The translations under genes and the position numbers were made by a program. From positions 434,001 through 498,000 of the forward strand of contig AYMW01000002.1 in assembly GCA_000496475.1 (NCBI GenBank): a stretch of 64,000 bases of DNA. The letters run 5' to 3'. Within the stretch, counting starts at the first letter, position 1. The number at the start of each line of letters is the position of its first letter. Under the pieces are notes generated by a model. That model searched no databases. It was not told where the DNA came from and saw only the letters and a list, made by a program, of their open reading frames with translations. Of the stretch, positions 16,542 through 28,243 are shown piece after piece. Source of the DNA: Betaproteobacteria bacterium MOLA814 (GTDB taxonomy: Bacteria; Pseudomonadota; Gammaproteobacteria; Burkholderiales; Burkholderiaceae_C).

Positions 16542-17144
16542 ATTCCACATATTCGTGAGGCCGAACACAACCACTTGCCACAGCACCACGCCATAAGCCA
16601 TGGCGACAACGCCGAAAAAAATACCGAGCATCAGAACCAAACCGTCGCGCGACATCCAGCCTAGGCTGAGCAAGATCAGGCTCACACTAGGCAGCACGTT
16701 GCCAAAGGGCAACGGCAAAAAAATTACAAAGGCCATCAACGCAATCCACAGACCCCACACAGCGCGGGTGCGCGGGTGCGACCACAGCGACAAGCGCGGG
16801 CGCATCCACAGGTTGCATTGCTCATACATCATGGCCAGGCCTTCCAAGCTGTGGCCAGTCCACTTCTCGCTCAGCTTGATGCGGCCCACGCGCTTGGGCA
16901 GTGTGGGTGAGTCGTTGCCCCGTGCCCACGCCCACGCTGCAACGCAAATGCCCGCACTCAACAGCGTGCCCGAACCCACTATGGGCAGCGCGCATACCAA
17001 CGCCATCAGCAGCAATAAAACGGCAAGCGAGGCGTCGCCGTGCAGCGTCAACAGCTCGGCAAAGTCCAGTTCACGTACGTGCGACCTGCCCTCGCGGTGT
17101 GCATCCGCCGCGTCGCGCAGGCGTTGAGCCAACGCTGCGCTCAT
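16515..17144 (-). CDS. ExoD-family membrane protein
   Basis: A 209-residue inner-membrane protein of the ExoD family, first linked to exopolysaccharide synthesis and alkaline-pH tolerance in rhizobia. It shows the N-terminal amphipathic region (FAELLTLHGDASLAVLLLLMALVCALPIVGSG), the RVGRIKLSEKW segment and several hydrophobic helices (LWIALMAFVIFLPLPFGNVLPSVSLILL). Biochemical function is unknown. It overlaps the 3' end of the convergent oxidoreductase gene by 27 bases. Confidence 0.85.
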   Translation of the reverse strand: MSAALAQRLRDAADAHREGRSHVRELDFAELLTLHGDASLAVLLLLMALVCALPIVGSGTLLSAGICVAAWAWARGNDSPTLPKRVGRIKLSEKWTGHSLEGLAMMYEQCNLWMRPRLSLWSHPRTRAVWGLWIALMAFVIFLPLPFGNVLPSVSLILLSLGWMSRDGLVLMLGIFFGVVAMAYGVVLWQVVVFGLTNMWNLLAGGLAL

Positions 17145-17293
17145 GGCTTGCGTTTCTCAATGGCACGCATTGTGGAACTCATTTAGAACTTTCTGTGGTG
17201 TAAAACCGTATGTAAACCCATGCGCCATGCGCACCAATGCCCCCATGCAGCGCAGACCGGCACCAGCGCCGTGCCAAGCGCCCAGTTTGAGCG

Positions 17294-18307
17294 TTATTGG
17301 CCCGGCGGCGCAACGTCGTGTCCCTGAATACGCTGGCTCAGCCACTGAAAGCCCTGCCCCACGTCCATGCGTGGGCTTCTTTGTTGCGCGGGCGGGTAGC
17401 TGCCATCGGCTGGCAAGGGCGGTCCAATGTCGAACGAAAACACATAGCTGGGCTCTTGACCCATGCGCAAGTCAGTGAGCACCAAGTTGGCGCCTTCACG
17501 CTGCACTTTAAAAAAACCATCTGTGAAACGCGCCACGCGCTGCAGCTGTGGGTGGTCGGCGTTGTCTGTGGCCAGGGCCGAGCCACTCGCATGGGCTACA
17601 AAACGCACAGGCCTGCCACCGTCCAGCAAGGCATAAAAGCCCTCGTGAAACTGCGCGCCATCCAGCGCCACCACGCGCCACAACAAAGTGCTCAGCGGTG
17701 CGGGGGTTACCAGCAGCTGTTGGCTGGGCAGGCCTTGGGCTTGTAAAGACTCGCGTGCGTGTTGCGTCACCCAGACTTGGCACAGACCGCTCCAAACCAA
17801 GTACACGGTGCTGAGACCCAACGCCCAGGCGTTGATAGACAACGCGCGCGCCACAAGCTGCACGCGCAACGCCGCGATCACGCCAAACAACAGGGGCAGC
17901 GAGTACACAGGATCAACAATAAACATGCTGCCCAAGCCATAGGCCTCATCGGTGAATGGCTGCAAAACTTGGGTGCCGTAAATGGTGGTCAAGTCGAGCA
18001 AGGGGTGGGTGACCAGTGCCAACATGAGCGCCCACCACCAGCGGCCAAACAGCTCTCGCTGCTGGTGTACGCCGCTCACCATCCACGCCATGGGAACAGC
18101 AAACAGCAGCAGCAACAACGGCGCATGCGTTTCGCCCCGGTGACGCACCATATCCAAAATAGGGTCGCCATGGCCAAGCAGCACGTCAAGGTCAGGCAAC
18201 AAGCCCGCCACGCCACCCCATAAAGCAGCCTTCCAAACGGCGGTACGCCGCCCCATAACAGCCACGCTGATAGATGCGCCTAAGAGTATTTGTGTGACTG
18301 AATCCAT
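17294..18307 (-). CDS. DUF457/YdjM-family membrane protein, predicted metal-dependent hydrolase
   Basis: A 337-residue protein of the DUF457 family (E. coli YdjM relatives). The N-terminus MDSVTQILLGASISVAVMGRR is a family hallmark, followed by LLPDLDVLLG (metal-type Asp), HRGETHAPL and THPLLDLTTIYG, whose His and Asp residues could bind metal as in phospholipase C zinc-dependent relatives. There are about four to five membrane helices in the first 200 residues and a soluble, mostly beta C-terminus. The physiological substrate is unknown. It lies 84 bases downstream of the LysR-type gene on the same strand. Confidence 0.85.
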   Translation of the reverse strand: MDSVTQILLGASISVAVMGRRTAVWKAALWGGVAGLLPDLDVLLGHGDPILDMVRHRGETHAPLLLLLFAVPMAWMVSGVHQQRELFGRWWWALMLALVTHPLLDLTTIYGTQVLQPFTDEAYGLGSMFIVDPVYSLPLLFGVIAALRVQLVARALSINAWALGLSTVYLVWSGLCQVWVTQHARESLQAQGLPSQQLLVTPAPLSTLLWRVVALDGAQFHEGFYALLDGGRPVRFVAHASGSALATDNADHPQLQRVARFTDGFFKVQREGANLVLTDLRMGQEPSYVFSFDIGPPLPADGSYPPAQQRSPRMDVGQGFQWLSQRIQGHDVAPPGQ

Positions 18308-18391
18308 GGCATCAATTGAATAAAAAATCTAACAAAAAAGAACAATACACATACGGCGGTGCGGAATTGTGCAGGACATGAGGCCATTGGG

Positions 18392-19378
18392 TCATTGGGT
18401 GACAAGCTGCCCCTGGTTGCTGCCCAGCACCTCACGGACCACGCTGCGCAGCAGCGCCACCGCGGCTTGCTGCGTGGGCGTCACGGGGCGGTTGTGGCTG
18501 GTTGCCAAGTGCACCGCCACAGAAAGGGTCTCGCCACGTTTGGCTGGCTGCGACGCGGTGGCTGATGCAGTTGATTGTACGTGTCGACTGGCCACATAAA
18601 TATCGCTGACGGTATAGGCGCTGGCTGTGTCTGAGCTGGTTACAGCGTGGCGAGCCAGCACTGCCGCGCCAGCGCCGTCGGCCACCAAATCCAAAATGGC
18701 GCTCACACCATCAATCTCCAGCGCAATGGTAGGCGTCAAACCCAAGCGCATGAGTGCGGCCTCTAACTGCATGCGCAACGCGTTGGGACGACTCGGTATC
18801 AATAACGCCTTGTTGGCCACATCACGCAAGTCCACCCTCGCAGCTGCGGCGTTGCCCTGCTTGGACTGCACAAGCACCAGGGCCTCGTGGCACAGCAACT
18901 CCACATCAATGCCCAGTGCCTGCGCGGGTATGGCGTTGTACAACAAGGCCACATCAATCACGCCATCAACCAGCTGTGTGTGCATGCCTTTGGACAAGCC
19001 CTCGGTGATACGCAACTGGGCATGCGGCAGCTCAGTTTTAAAGGCACGCAACAGCGGTATGGCCACACTGCGAGCCACACTGGGCGGCATGCCCAAGACC
19101 ACACGTCCGGACAAGATGCCGCGCGCGCCAGTAACCGCTTGTTTGGCCCGCTCTACTTGGTACAAAATACCGTGCACATGCTCCAGCAGCAATTCACCAG
19201 CCTCTGTCAGCGCCGCACCACGGCCGTTGCGTGTCAACAGCGTTTGGCGCAACTCCACCTCCAAGGCGCGCACTTGGCGCGACAAGGCCGGTTGCGCCAC
19301 GCCTAGGGCCTGTGAGGCCTTGGTAAAGCTGCCCAGCTCAGCCACACGCTCAAAATACGCCAGTTGTTTGAAGTCCAT
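18392..19378 (-). CDS. LysR-type regulator next to the protocatechuate cluster
   Basis: A 328-residue LysR regulator. Residues 1-60 hold the winged helix (MDFKQLAYFERVAELGSFTKASQALGVAQPALSRQVRALE, given here only as family pattern in residues 1-40), followed by the linker helix and the periplasmic-binding-like effector domain starting near residue 90 (GRVVLGMPPSV). Sequence style is Nac/CatR-like. It is divergent from the binding-protein gene and the pmd operon across about 90-135 bases, the classic layout for a LysR activator of an adjacent catabolic operon. The inducer is probably a pathway intermediate, but this is inference. The C-terminus carries a Ser/Ala/Gln-rich stretch. Confidence 0.88.
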   Translation of the reverse strand: MDFKQLAYFERVAELGSFTKASQALGVAQPALSRQVRALEVELRQTLLTRNGRGAALTEAGELLLEHVHGILYQVERAKQAVTGARGILSGRVVLGMPPSVARSVAIPLLRAFKTELPHAQLRITEGLSKGMHTQLVDGVIDVALLYNAIPAQALGIDVELLCHEALVLVQSKQGNAAAARVDLRDVANKALLIPSRPNALRMQLEAALMRLGLTPTIALEIDGVSAILDLVADGAGAAVLARHAVTSSDTASAYTVSDIYVASRHVQSTASATASQPAKRGETLSVAVHLATSHNRPVTPTQQAAVALLRSVVREVLGSNQGQLVTQ

Positions 19379-19513
19379 ACCTTTGACCTATGTCCATGCG
19401 TGTCACGCACAGTTGGTGCTGACAGCCCGCATTTTCAGTAATGCCAATAAAGCATAACAGCTATATTGGATATGCTCTTGATTGAGGTTGATGGAGTCCT
19501 GACAATATGGGCT

Positions 19514-20266
19514 ATGAACCCTCAAGCGCGCGCCCACAATCAGGATTCCGATGACACCTTGCACGGTATCTCCTCCATGGCCACGCGGGCCCTACTCGCC
19601 CAGCTGCTCAGCGACTATGCCGCCACGGGTGGGTCGCCAGTCAACATGCTGTCAATCGGTGGCGTAGACGCTCTCAAACGCTTGCAAGGCGGCGAGGCCT
19701 TTGACGTGGCTGTGCTGGCCAGCGATGCCATTGCCAAACTGGTGACCAGCGGACACGCCCATGCAGACAGCGTGACGGCGTTGCTGCATTCAGGCGTGGC
19801 GGTAGCGGTTCAGACGGTACAAACGAATCAAGGTGGCCAATCCCCTCGGTTCACCGCAGACCTCAGCACCGAGGCCAGCGTCAAAGCCGCCGTGTTGGCA
19901 GCGCCCAGCATCAGCTACTCCACAGGCCCGAGCGGTGTGGCACTGGCCCAGTTGTTTGAGCGCTGGGGCATCGCCCAACAAGTCGCCGCACGCACCATCA
20001 CCCCGCCACCAGGCACCCCAGTCGCCTCGCTGGTTGCCAGCGGACAAGCCGCATTGGGCTTCCAGCAGTTGAGCGAGCTGTTACACGCCCCGGGGATTGA
20101 CGTGCTGGGCCCATTGCCTGACGCCATACGCATCACCACCACCTTCAGTGCCTGCGTGCTCACTGCCTGCCAGCATGTCGGTGCTGCGCAAGCACTCATT
20201 GCCTACCTAGCCAGCGATGCGGCGGCACCAGCCAAACGCGCCCAAGGCATGACGCCAGCTTCATAA
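19514..20266 (+). CDS. Molybdate-type solute-binding domain protein without a signal peptide
   Basis: About 250 residues in the extracellular-binding-protein fold related to molybdate-binding ModA (SBP_bac_11 type): SSMATRALLAQLLSDYA, SIGGVDALKRLQGGEAFDVAVLASDAI, then VALAQLFERWGI and a C-terminal ACQHVGAAQALIAYLASDAAAP. I see no signal peptide or lipobox from any candidate start (TTG 19466, ATG 19514, TTG 19558), so it may act in the cytoplasm. It is first in the pmd operon, between the divergent LysR gene and pmdE. It could bind an aromatic or dicarboxylate intermediate rather than molybdate. The start is uncertain. Confidence 0.75.
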   Translation: MNPQARAHNQDSDDTLHGISSMATRALLAQLLSDYAATGGSPVNMLSIGGVDALKRLQGGEAFDVAVLASDAIAKLVTSGHAHADSVTALLHSGVAVAVQTVQTNQGGQSPRFTADLSTEASVKAAVLAAPSISYSTGPSGVALAQLFERWGIAQQVAARTITPPPGTPVASLVASGQAALGFQQLSELLHAPGIDVLGPLPDAIRITTTFSACVLTACQHVGAAQALIAYLASDAAAPAKRAQGMTPAS

Positions 20267-20318
20267 ACACCCATACTGTCAACCCATTGGACACAGTCAA
20301 CACCACAAGGCACCCCAC

Positions 20319-21362
20319 ATGACACGCCCACCACTGATCATCGACGTACACGGTCACTACACCACCGCACCAGCGGCCTTGGGCGACTGGCGCAACTTGC
20401 AAATTAAAGCGCTGACAGACCCCAGCGTCATAGCCGATCCCAACAGCTTGCATATCAGCGATGACGAGTTGCGTGACTCCATATCGCTCAACCAACTGGC
20501 CAAGATGAAAGAGCGTGGCAGCGACTTGACCATATTCAGCCCACGCGCCTCGTTCATGGCGCACCACATTGGTGATTTTCAAACTTCCAGCACGTGGGCG
20601 GCTATCTGCAATGAGCTGTGCGCGCGCGTGGCACAACTGTTTCCCGATAACTTCATTGGCGCGGCCATGTTGCCGCAGTCGCCTGGTGCGGAACCCGCCA
20701 GCTGCATTCCTGAGCTTGAGCGCTGCGTGAAAGACTACGGTTGTGTGGGTATCAACCTCAACCCCGACCCATCCGGTGGCCATTGGACCAGCCCACCACT
20801 GACAGACCGCGCGTGGTATCCCATCTATGAAAAAATGGCTGAGTACGACATTCCCGCCATGATTCATGTGTCCACCAGTTGCAACGACTGCTTCCACACA
20901 ACGGGTGCGCACTACCTCAACGCAGACACCACAGCCTTCATGCAATGCCTAAGTGGTGATTTGTTTAAGGACTTCCCCACGCTCAAGTTCTTAATTCCAC
21001 ATGGCGGCGGCGCAGTGCCCTACCACTGGGGACGATTCAGGGGCTTGGCGCAAGAGATGAAAAAACCATTGCTAGAAGACCACTTGCTCAACAACATCTT
21101 CTTTGACACCTGCGTGTACCACCAGCCCGGCATTGACTTGCTCACCAAAGTCATTCCGGTTGACAACATTTTGTTTGCCTCAGAGATGATTGGCGCGGTG
21201 CGCGGTATTGACCCACAAACCGGCCACTACTACGACGACACCAAGCGCTACATTGCGGCCACGCCCAACCTGACCGAGGCGCAGCGTCACCAGGTGTTTG
21301 AAGGCAATGCACGCCGCGTATTCCCACGCATGGACGCCGCGCTCAAGGCCAAAGGTCTGTAG
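20319..21362 (+). CDS. pmdE: 4-Oxalomesaconate hydratase
   Basis: Adds water to 4-oxalomesaconate to give 4-carboxy-4-hydroxy-2-oxoadipate in the protocatechuate 4,5-cleavage pathway; called LigJ in Sphingobium. The 347 residues match LigJ closely: IIDVHGHYTTAP with the first metal histidines, ERGSDLTIFSPRASFMAHH, CVGINLNPDPSGGHW, IPAMIHVSTSC, FLIPHGGGAVPYHWGRFRG and a conserved end NARRVFPRMDA. It is an amidohydrolase-superfamily fold. It follows the binding-protein gene by 52 bases and leads the conserved run E-F-D-A-B-C. Confidence 0.95.
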   Translation: MTRPPLIIDVHGHYTTAPAALGDWRNLQIKALTDPSVIADPNSLHISDDELRDSISLNQLAKMKERGSDLTIFSPRASFMAHHIGDFQTSSTWAAICNELCARVAQLFPDNFIGAAMLPQSPGAEPASCIPELERCVKDYGCVGINLNPDPSGGHWTSPPLTDRAWYPIYEKMAEYDIPAMIHVSTSCNDCFHTTGAHYLNADTTAFMQCLSGDLFKDFPTLKFLIPHGGGAVPYHWGRFRGLAQEMKKPLLEDHLLNNIFFDTCVYHQPGIDLLTKVIPVDNILFASEMIGAVRGIDPQTGHYYDDTKRYIAATPNLTEAQRHQVFEGNARRVFPRMDAALKAKGL

Positions 21363-21418
21363 CCCAAACCCGCCACACAAACACCCACCTGACACTTCGA
21401 TCCCTTTAGGAGCACAAC

Positions 21419-22102
21419 ATGTACGAATTAGGCGTTTGCTACCGCAACACCACCCGCGCCGACAAAGACGTGGCCGACCAGCTGGGCCAATACGGTTGCG
21501 CCACTGTGCACGAGGCCTTGGGGCGCGTGGGCTTGTTGCAACCTTATATGCGCCCTGTTTACGCTGGCGCTCAAGTCAGTGGCACAGCCGTGACTGTGTT
21601 GCTGCAACCCGGCGACAACTGGATGCTGCACGTGGCAGCAGAGCAAATTCAGCCAGGCGATATTGTGGTTGCCGCCGTCACCGCGCCTTGTACCGATGGC
21701 TATTTTGGCGACTTGCTAGCCACCTCGTTTCAAGCGCGCGGCGCACGTGCGCTCATTATTGATGCGGGTGTACGTGACATCAAGACCCTACAAGAGATGC
21801 ACTTCCCCGTGTGGAGCAAGTGCATCTCTAGCAAAGGCACCATCAAGGCGACATTAGGCTCAGTCAATATTCCTGTGGTGTGCGCTGGCATGCTGGTCAC
21901 ACCTGGCGATGTGATCGTGGCAGACGATGACGGCGTGGTGTGCGTGCCCAAAGGCATGGCACAGCACACGCTAGAAGCCGCCGCGAAACGCGAGAGCTTT
22001 GAAGGCGAAAAACGCGCCAAGTTTGCCGCTGGCGTGCTGGGCCTTGACATGTACAACATGCGCGAGCCACTGGCCAAGGCCGGCTTGCGCTACATCGATT
22101 AA
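21419..22102 (+). CDS. pmdF: 4-Carboxy-4-hydroxy-2-oxoadipate aldolase/oxaloacetate decarboxylase
   Basis: Splits 4-carboxy-4-hydroxy-2-oxoadipate into pyruvate and oxaloacetate, the last step of the 4,5-cleavage route; called LigK or ProA elsewhere. The 227-residue length and RraA-like fold are as expected. Visible landmarks are [36 protein letters not shown] and the catalytic loop [12 protein letters not shown] with the Arg-Asp pair that binds the divalent metal. TTTAGGAG lies before ATG 21419 (AGGAG at 21409-21413), a good ribosome site. Confidence 0.95.
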   Translation: MYELGVCYRNTTRADKDVADQLGQYGCATVHEALGRVGLLQPYMRPVYAGAQVSGTAVTVLLQPGDNWMLHVAAEQIQPGDIVVAAVTAPCTDGYFGDLLATSFQARGARALIIDAGVRDIKTLQEMHFPVWSKCISSKGTIKATLGSVNIPVVCAGMLVTPGDVIVADDDGVVCVPKGMAQHTLEAAAKRESFEGEKRAKFAAGVLGLDMYNMREPLAKAGLRYID

Positions 22103-22111
22103 GGTTTGCCA

Positions 22112-23059
22112 ATGAACACACCCCACCCCAGCAAGCCAACATCCGGCGACTTCACCAAAACAGCCGGCTGGCTGGACTGGTACGCAGGCCCTGCCAAACC
22201 CACGTTCACAGTGCCCGCAGGCGCGGTTGATGCGCACTGCCACGTGTTTGGCCCGGGCGCGCAATTTCCCTACGCGCCCGAGCGCAAGTACACGCCTTGC
22301 GACGCCAGCCACAAGCAACTCTTTGCGCTGCGCGATCAGTTGGGTTTTTCTCGCAACGTGGTGGTACAAGCCACTTGTCACGGCGCTGACAACGCGGCCA
22401 TGGTCGATGCGCTGCAACACAGCGCCGGCATGGCACGCGGCATAGCCACCGTCAAGCGCAGCATCAGCGACGGCGAACTGCAAGCGCTGCACACAGCCGG
22501 TGTGCGAGGCGTGCGCTTTAACTTTGTGAAACGCTTGGTCGATTTCACGCCCAAAGACGAGTTGCTAGAAATTGCCAACCGCATCAAGCCGCTGGGCTGG
22601 CACGTGGTGATTTACTTTGAAGCGGTAGACCTGCCCGAACTGTGGGACTTTTTCACCACCTTACCCACCACCGTGGTGGTGGACCACATGGGCAGGCCAG
22701 ACACCAGCAAGCCCGTTGACGGGCCAGAGTTTGAACTGTTTGTGAGGTTCATGCGCGAACACAGCAACGTGTGGAGCAAGGTGTCTTGCCCAGAGCGTTT
22801 ATCCGTCACAGGCCCCAACGCGGTAGGCGGCGAGCAACAGGCCTACCGCGATGTGGTGCCGTTTGCCAAACGCATTGTCGAAACCTTCCCAGACCGCGTG
22901 CTGTGGGGCACAGACTGGCCACACCCCAACCTCAAAAACCACATGCCCGACGACGGCTTGCTGGTGGACTTTATTCCCCACATTGCCAACACGGCTGCGT
23001 TGCAGCACAAGTTGCTGGTTAGCAACCCCATGCGCCTGTATTGGCCAGAGGAGAATTGA
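22112..23059 (+). CDS. pmdD: 2-Pyrone-4,6-dicarboxylate hydrolase
   Basis: Opens 2-pyrone-4,6-dicarboxylate to 4-oxalomesaconate; LigI in Sphingobium. The 315-residue amidohydrolase has DAHCHVFGPG (the HxH-like start), VVVQATCHGADN, GVRGVRFNFVKRLVD, VVVDHMGRPD and RVLWGTDWPHPN with the final catalytic aspartate. LigI is unusual among amidohydrolases in needing no metal. ATG 22112 follows AAGG at 22101-22104 with seven bases between, so I prefer it to the TTG at 22106. It starts nine bases after the pmdF stop. Confidence 0.95.
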   Translation: MNTPHPSKPTSGDFTKTAGWLDWYAGPAKPTFTVPAGAVDAHCHVFGPGAQFPYAPERKYTPCDASHKQLFALRDQLGFSRNVVVQATCHGADNAAMVDALQHSAGMARGIATVKRSISDGELQALHTAGVRGVRFNFVKRLVDFTPKDELLEIANRIKPLGWHVVIYFEAVDLPELWDFFTTLPTTVVVDHMGRPDTSKPVDGPEFELFVRFMREHSNVWSKVSCPERLSVTGPNAVGGEQQAYRDVVPFAKRIVETFPDRVLWGTDWPHPNLKNHMPDDGLLVDFIPHIANTAALQHKLLVSNPMRLYWPEEN

Positions 23060-23062
23060 AGC

Positions 23063-25396
<2,334 letters not shown>

Positions 25397-25523
25397 CGAG
25401 CGCGCTTGTGCGGCGTGTGCAATACCTGACGGTGTGCACACGCTCACGGGCGTGTTGCACAATGACATTCACAATTTCATTGCCACCCTTCAAGCCATCT
25501 TGAAAGCCAAGGACTGACACCAC

Positions 25524-26558
25524 ATGCAAGCCACCTACGACACCCCCCTAGCCGTTCGCGCCATTGGCGATATCAACATCAGCGCCGTGAGCATGGGCTG
25601 TATGAATATCAGCCATGCCTACAGCGCGCCGTTGCCAGACACCGACGCTGAACGTGTGCTGCTCAGCGCGCTAGACGCTGGCATGACCATGTTTGACACC
25701 GCCACGCTGTATGGCTTTGGCTCCAACGAGACCTTGATGGGCAAGGTGATGTCCAAGCACCGCTCCAAATTCATGCTGGCCAGCAAATGCGCCATGGGCG
25801 GCGAAGACGTGAACGGTGACGGCAAACTGGTTCGCGTGATCGATGGCAGCCCAGCCAACATCAAACGCCAATGCGAACTCAGCCTCAAGCGCTTAAAAAC
25901 CGACGTGATTGACTTGTACTACCTGCACCGCTGGGACAAACAAGTCCCCATAGAAGACAGCACTGGCGCGTTGGCCGACTTGGTGCGTGAAGGCAAGATT
26001 CGACACATTGGTCTGTCAGAAGTCTCGGCTACCACGCTTCGCAAAGCACACACCGAAGCACCCATTGCAGCCTTACAAACCGAATACTCGCTGTGGACTC
26101 GCAACCCGGAAATTGCCGTGCTGCAAGCTTGTCAAGAGCTGGGCACCACCTTTGTAGCCTTCAGCCCAGTTGGCAGAGGATTTTTAGGCGGCATGACGGG
26201 CAACGCCACCAGCTACCCTGCCAGTGACATACGCAGCAGCATGCCTAGGTTTTTGCCAGACAACTATGCCCGCAACATGGTGTTGCTTGAGCAGTTTAAA
26301 AGCATGGCACAACAGCTTGGCCACACCCCAGCGCAACTGGCGCTGGCGTGGGTGCTACACCAAGGCCAACACATTGTGGCCATACCTGGCAGCACACAAA
26401 TCAAGCATGTCCAAGACAACGCCAAGGCGGCAAACATCCGCTTAGACGCTGAGACCTTGGCACAACTCGATGCACTGATCAACCAGACCACAGTAGCTGG
26501 GCCGCGCTACACAGCGCAGGCAGAAAGCGAAGTAGACACAGAAACGTACACGGCCTAA
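25524..26558 (+). CDS. Aldo/keto reductase
   Basis: A 344-residue NADPH-dependent aldo/keto reductase of the (alpha/beta)8 fold. The catalytic residues can be placed: Asp and Tyr in MFDTATLYGFGSNE, Lys in FMLASKCAMGG and His in DLYYLHRWD. The cofactor end shows IPGSTQIKHVQDNAKAA. It follows pmdC by 127 bases on the same strand, so it may extend the catabolic operon; the natural substrate could be an aromatic aldehyde feeding the pathway, but this is inference. The length and motifs are standard for the AKR family (YhdN/AKR11-13 style). Confidence 0.9.
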   Translation: MQATYDTPLAVRAIGDINISAVSMGCMNISHAYSAPLPDTDAERVLLSALDAGMTMFDTATLYGFGSNETLMGKVMSKHRSKFMLASKCAMGGEDVNGDGKLVRVIDGSPANIKRQCELSLKRLKTDVIDLYYLHRWDKQVPIEDSTGALADLVREGKIRHIGLSEVSATTLRKAHTEAPIAALQTEYSLWTRNPEIAVLQACQELGTTFVAFSPVGRGFLGGMTGNATSYPASDIRSSMPRFLPDNYARNMVLLEQFKSMAQQLGHTPAQLALAWVLHQGQHIVAIPGSTQIKHVQDNAKAANIRLDAETLAQLDALINQTTVAGPRYTAQAESEVDTETYTA

Positions 26559-26572
26559 GCCGCACAAACGGT

Positions 26573-27172
26573 TTGGTGTTTGGCATTGCTGCACCCGTCT
26601 CGCACGAGGTGCTGATTAAGAAAAGCCGCTTCATAGGTTGCGTGCAAGCCGTCACTGGACGGGCGCACGCACAAGAGGTGGTTGCCCAACTGTGGCAGCA
26701 ACACCCCAGCGCGGCCCACGTGTGCTGGGCACTGATGGCAGGCGGGCAATCTGCTGCAGTTGACGACGGTGAACCGGGCGGCACCGCTGGGCGACCCATG
26801 CTGGAGGTACTGCGCCACCACAATCTAGACGGCGTGCTCGCTACGGTGGTGCGCTACTTTGGCGGCGTCAAGCTTGGCGCAGGCGGCTTGGTGCGGGCCT
26901 ATACAGACGCCATTGCCGGCGCGCTGGCGCAGGCAGACACAATTGAACGCGTTGCCACCAGCCGAGTGCAGGTTCACATGGCATTTGAGTTTGAAGGCAC
27001 CGCCAGGCGACTGGCCACCAAGCTTGACGCTGTCGTGGCAACAAGCCACGACAGCAGCGGCGTTCACTTCCAGGTTGAGCTGGCACACAACAAGCTGCAA
27101 GACTTCGTGACCCAACTCACCAACCTCACCAGTGGACAGGCACTGTGGCAAGGGCCTAGTGAGCCTGTTTGA
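26573..27172 (+). CDS. YigZ/IMPACT-family protein (UPF0029)
   Basis: A 199-residue protein of the YigZ/IMPACT family. Signatures are KKSRFIGCVQAV near the start, the WALMAGGQSAAVDDGEPGGTAGRPML loop (the conserved DGEPxGTAGxP), ATVVRYFGGVKLGAGGLVRAYTDA, and a C-terminal DUF1949-like ferredoxin fold. Eukaryotic IMPACT regulates GCN2; bacterial members may act on RNA or ribosomes but have no settled role. No ATG is available; TTG 26573 or GTG 26576 is the start. It begins 15 bases after the aldo/keto reductase stop. Confidence 0.9.
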   Translation: MVFGIAAPVSHEVLIKKSRFIGCVQAVTGRAHAQEVVAQLWQQHPSAAHVCWALMAGGQSAAVDDGEPGGTAGRPMLEVLRHHNLDGVLATVVRYFGGVKLGAGGLVRAYTDAIAGALAQADTIERVATSRVQVHMAFEFEGTARRLATKLDAVVATSHDSSGVHFQVELAHNKLQDFVTQLTNLTSGQALWQGPSEPV

Positions 27173-27202
27173 CGCGGCCCAGCCCACAACCCATTTGGCC
27201 TC

Positions 27203-28123
27203 TCAGCCTCTAAACGACGGTGGTATCAATTCGTAAGCGGTTTGTATCAATGTTTGAATGGTCTGATCCCCAGCATCGCGGCTGTTGGTCCATAGGTACA
27301 AGTCACGCCGGCCAGAAGCCACCTTAACTGGCAACTCGACAAGGGGAAACACATGTCCCATCAACGACACCGTGTGCCTAGGCAATACGCACAGGTGCTG
27401 GCCATCCATCAACACGCTTAACAGCACACTCGCATCACCCACGGTTGCAAGCTCAATGCGCCTTTCCACCACACCGTTGTGAACTAGAAAGTCCGTTTCA
27501 ATGTCTTCAAAAGGCGATGTGAAACCAATGTTTAACCATGGGCTGGCGCTTAACAGCGGCCCAGAGACAGGACCAGAATCTACTTGGGACGCCAGCATAT
27601 GGCTAGGCCCGCAAAAAATGGCCAAACTGTCATGCATGTACACATCACGGTTGATACCTGTGGGCGGGTGCTCGTAAATAGAAGGCGCAATCAACATATC
27701 AAACTCGCCAGACACCAGCCGCTCCACCAACAAACTAGGACGACCAACAGTGAGTGAGATTGACAGGTCAGGCAGCTTGCGCAGCATATGGCGAATGAGA
27801 TTCGGGGCCACCGCGTTGCCAATAATAGGGCCAATGCCAATGCGCAACTGACGACTAAGCCCAAGCTTGGTGGCGGCAATGCGCTCTTGGCTGCGCAACA
27901 CACTTTGCTGCACCAGTCGCCCCTCTCTGGCCAAGGCTTCACCCAGCGGGGTGCTTCTGACACCAAACCGACTGCGCGCAAACAAGGGCCCACCGGCTTG
28001 CATCTCCAAAGTCGCCATATTGCGGGTGAGCGTGGACTGGGTTACAGCCAGCTGCTGCGCAGCAGCTGTCAGCGAGCCCTTATCCAACACAGCGCCCAGT
28101 TGTAACAAATGCCTAGGATCCAT
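27203..28123 (-). CDS. LysR-type regulator divergent from a TRAP transporter operon
   Basis: A 306-residue LysR regulator with an N-terminal winged helix (LLQLGAVLDKGSLTAAAQQL, then QSTLTRNMATLE) and an effector domain from about residue 90 (LRIGIGPIIGNAVAPNL). It is divergent from the TAXI solute-binding protein gene across 120 bases that contain an ATGC-N20-GCAT dyad, so it likely controls uptake and hydrolysis of the transported substrate. It is convergent with the YigZ-family gene. The inducer is unknown. Confidence 0.9.
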   Translation of the reverse strand: MDPRHLLQLGAVLDKGSLTAAAQQLAVTQSTLTRNMATLEMQAGGPLFARSRFGVRSTPLGEALAREGRLVQQSVLRSQERIAATKLGLSRQLRIGIGPIIGNAVAPNLIRHMLRKLPDLSISLTVGRPSLLVERLVSGEFDMLIAPSIYEHPPTGINRDVYMHDSLAIFCGPSHMLASQVDSGPVSGPLLSASPWLNIGFTSPFEDIETDFLVHNGVVERRIELATVGDASVLLSVLMDGQHLCVLPRHTVSLMGHVFPLVELPVKVASGRRDLYLWTNSRDAGDQTIQTLIQTAYELIPPSFRG

Positions 28124-28243
28124 CGATTAATGCCTGATTGAAAATCCAAATACGCATTTTACTTGTACTGCGTTAGGGGTTAGAGTCGAAATCAGCGGCC
28201 ACATAGAGCCATATCAGCCCAGAGCACCAACCGGAGACAACAC

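Noticed and set aside
20196-20945. 249-residue minus-strand frame opposite pmdE
   Set aside because: Antisense shadow of the well-supported pmdE gene; composition is Val/Gly/Cys-rich without family pattern.
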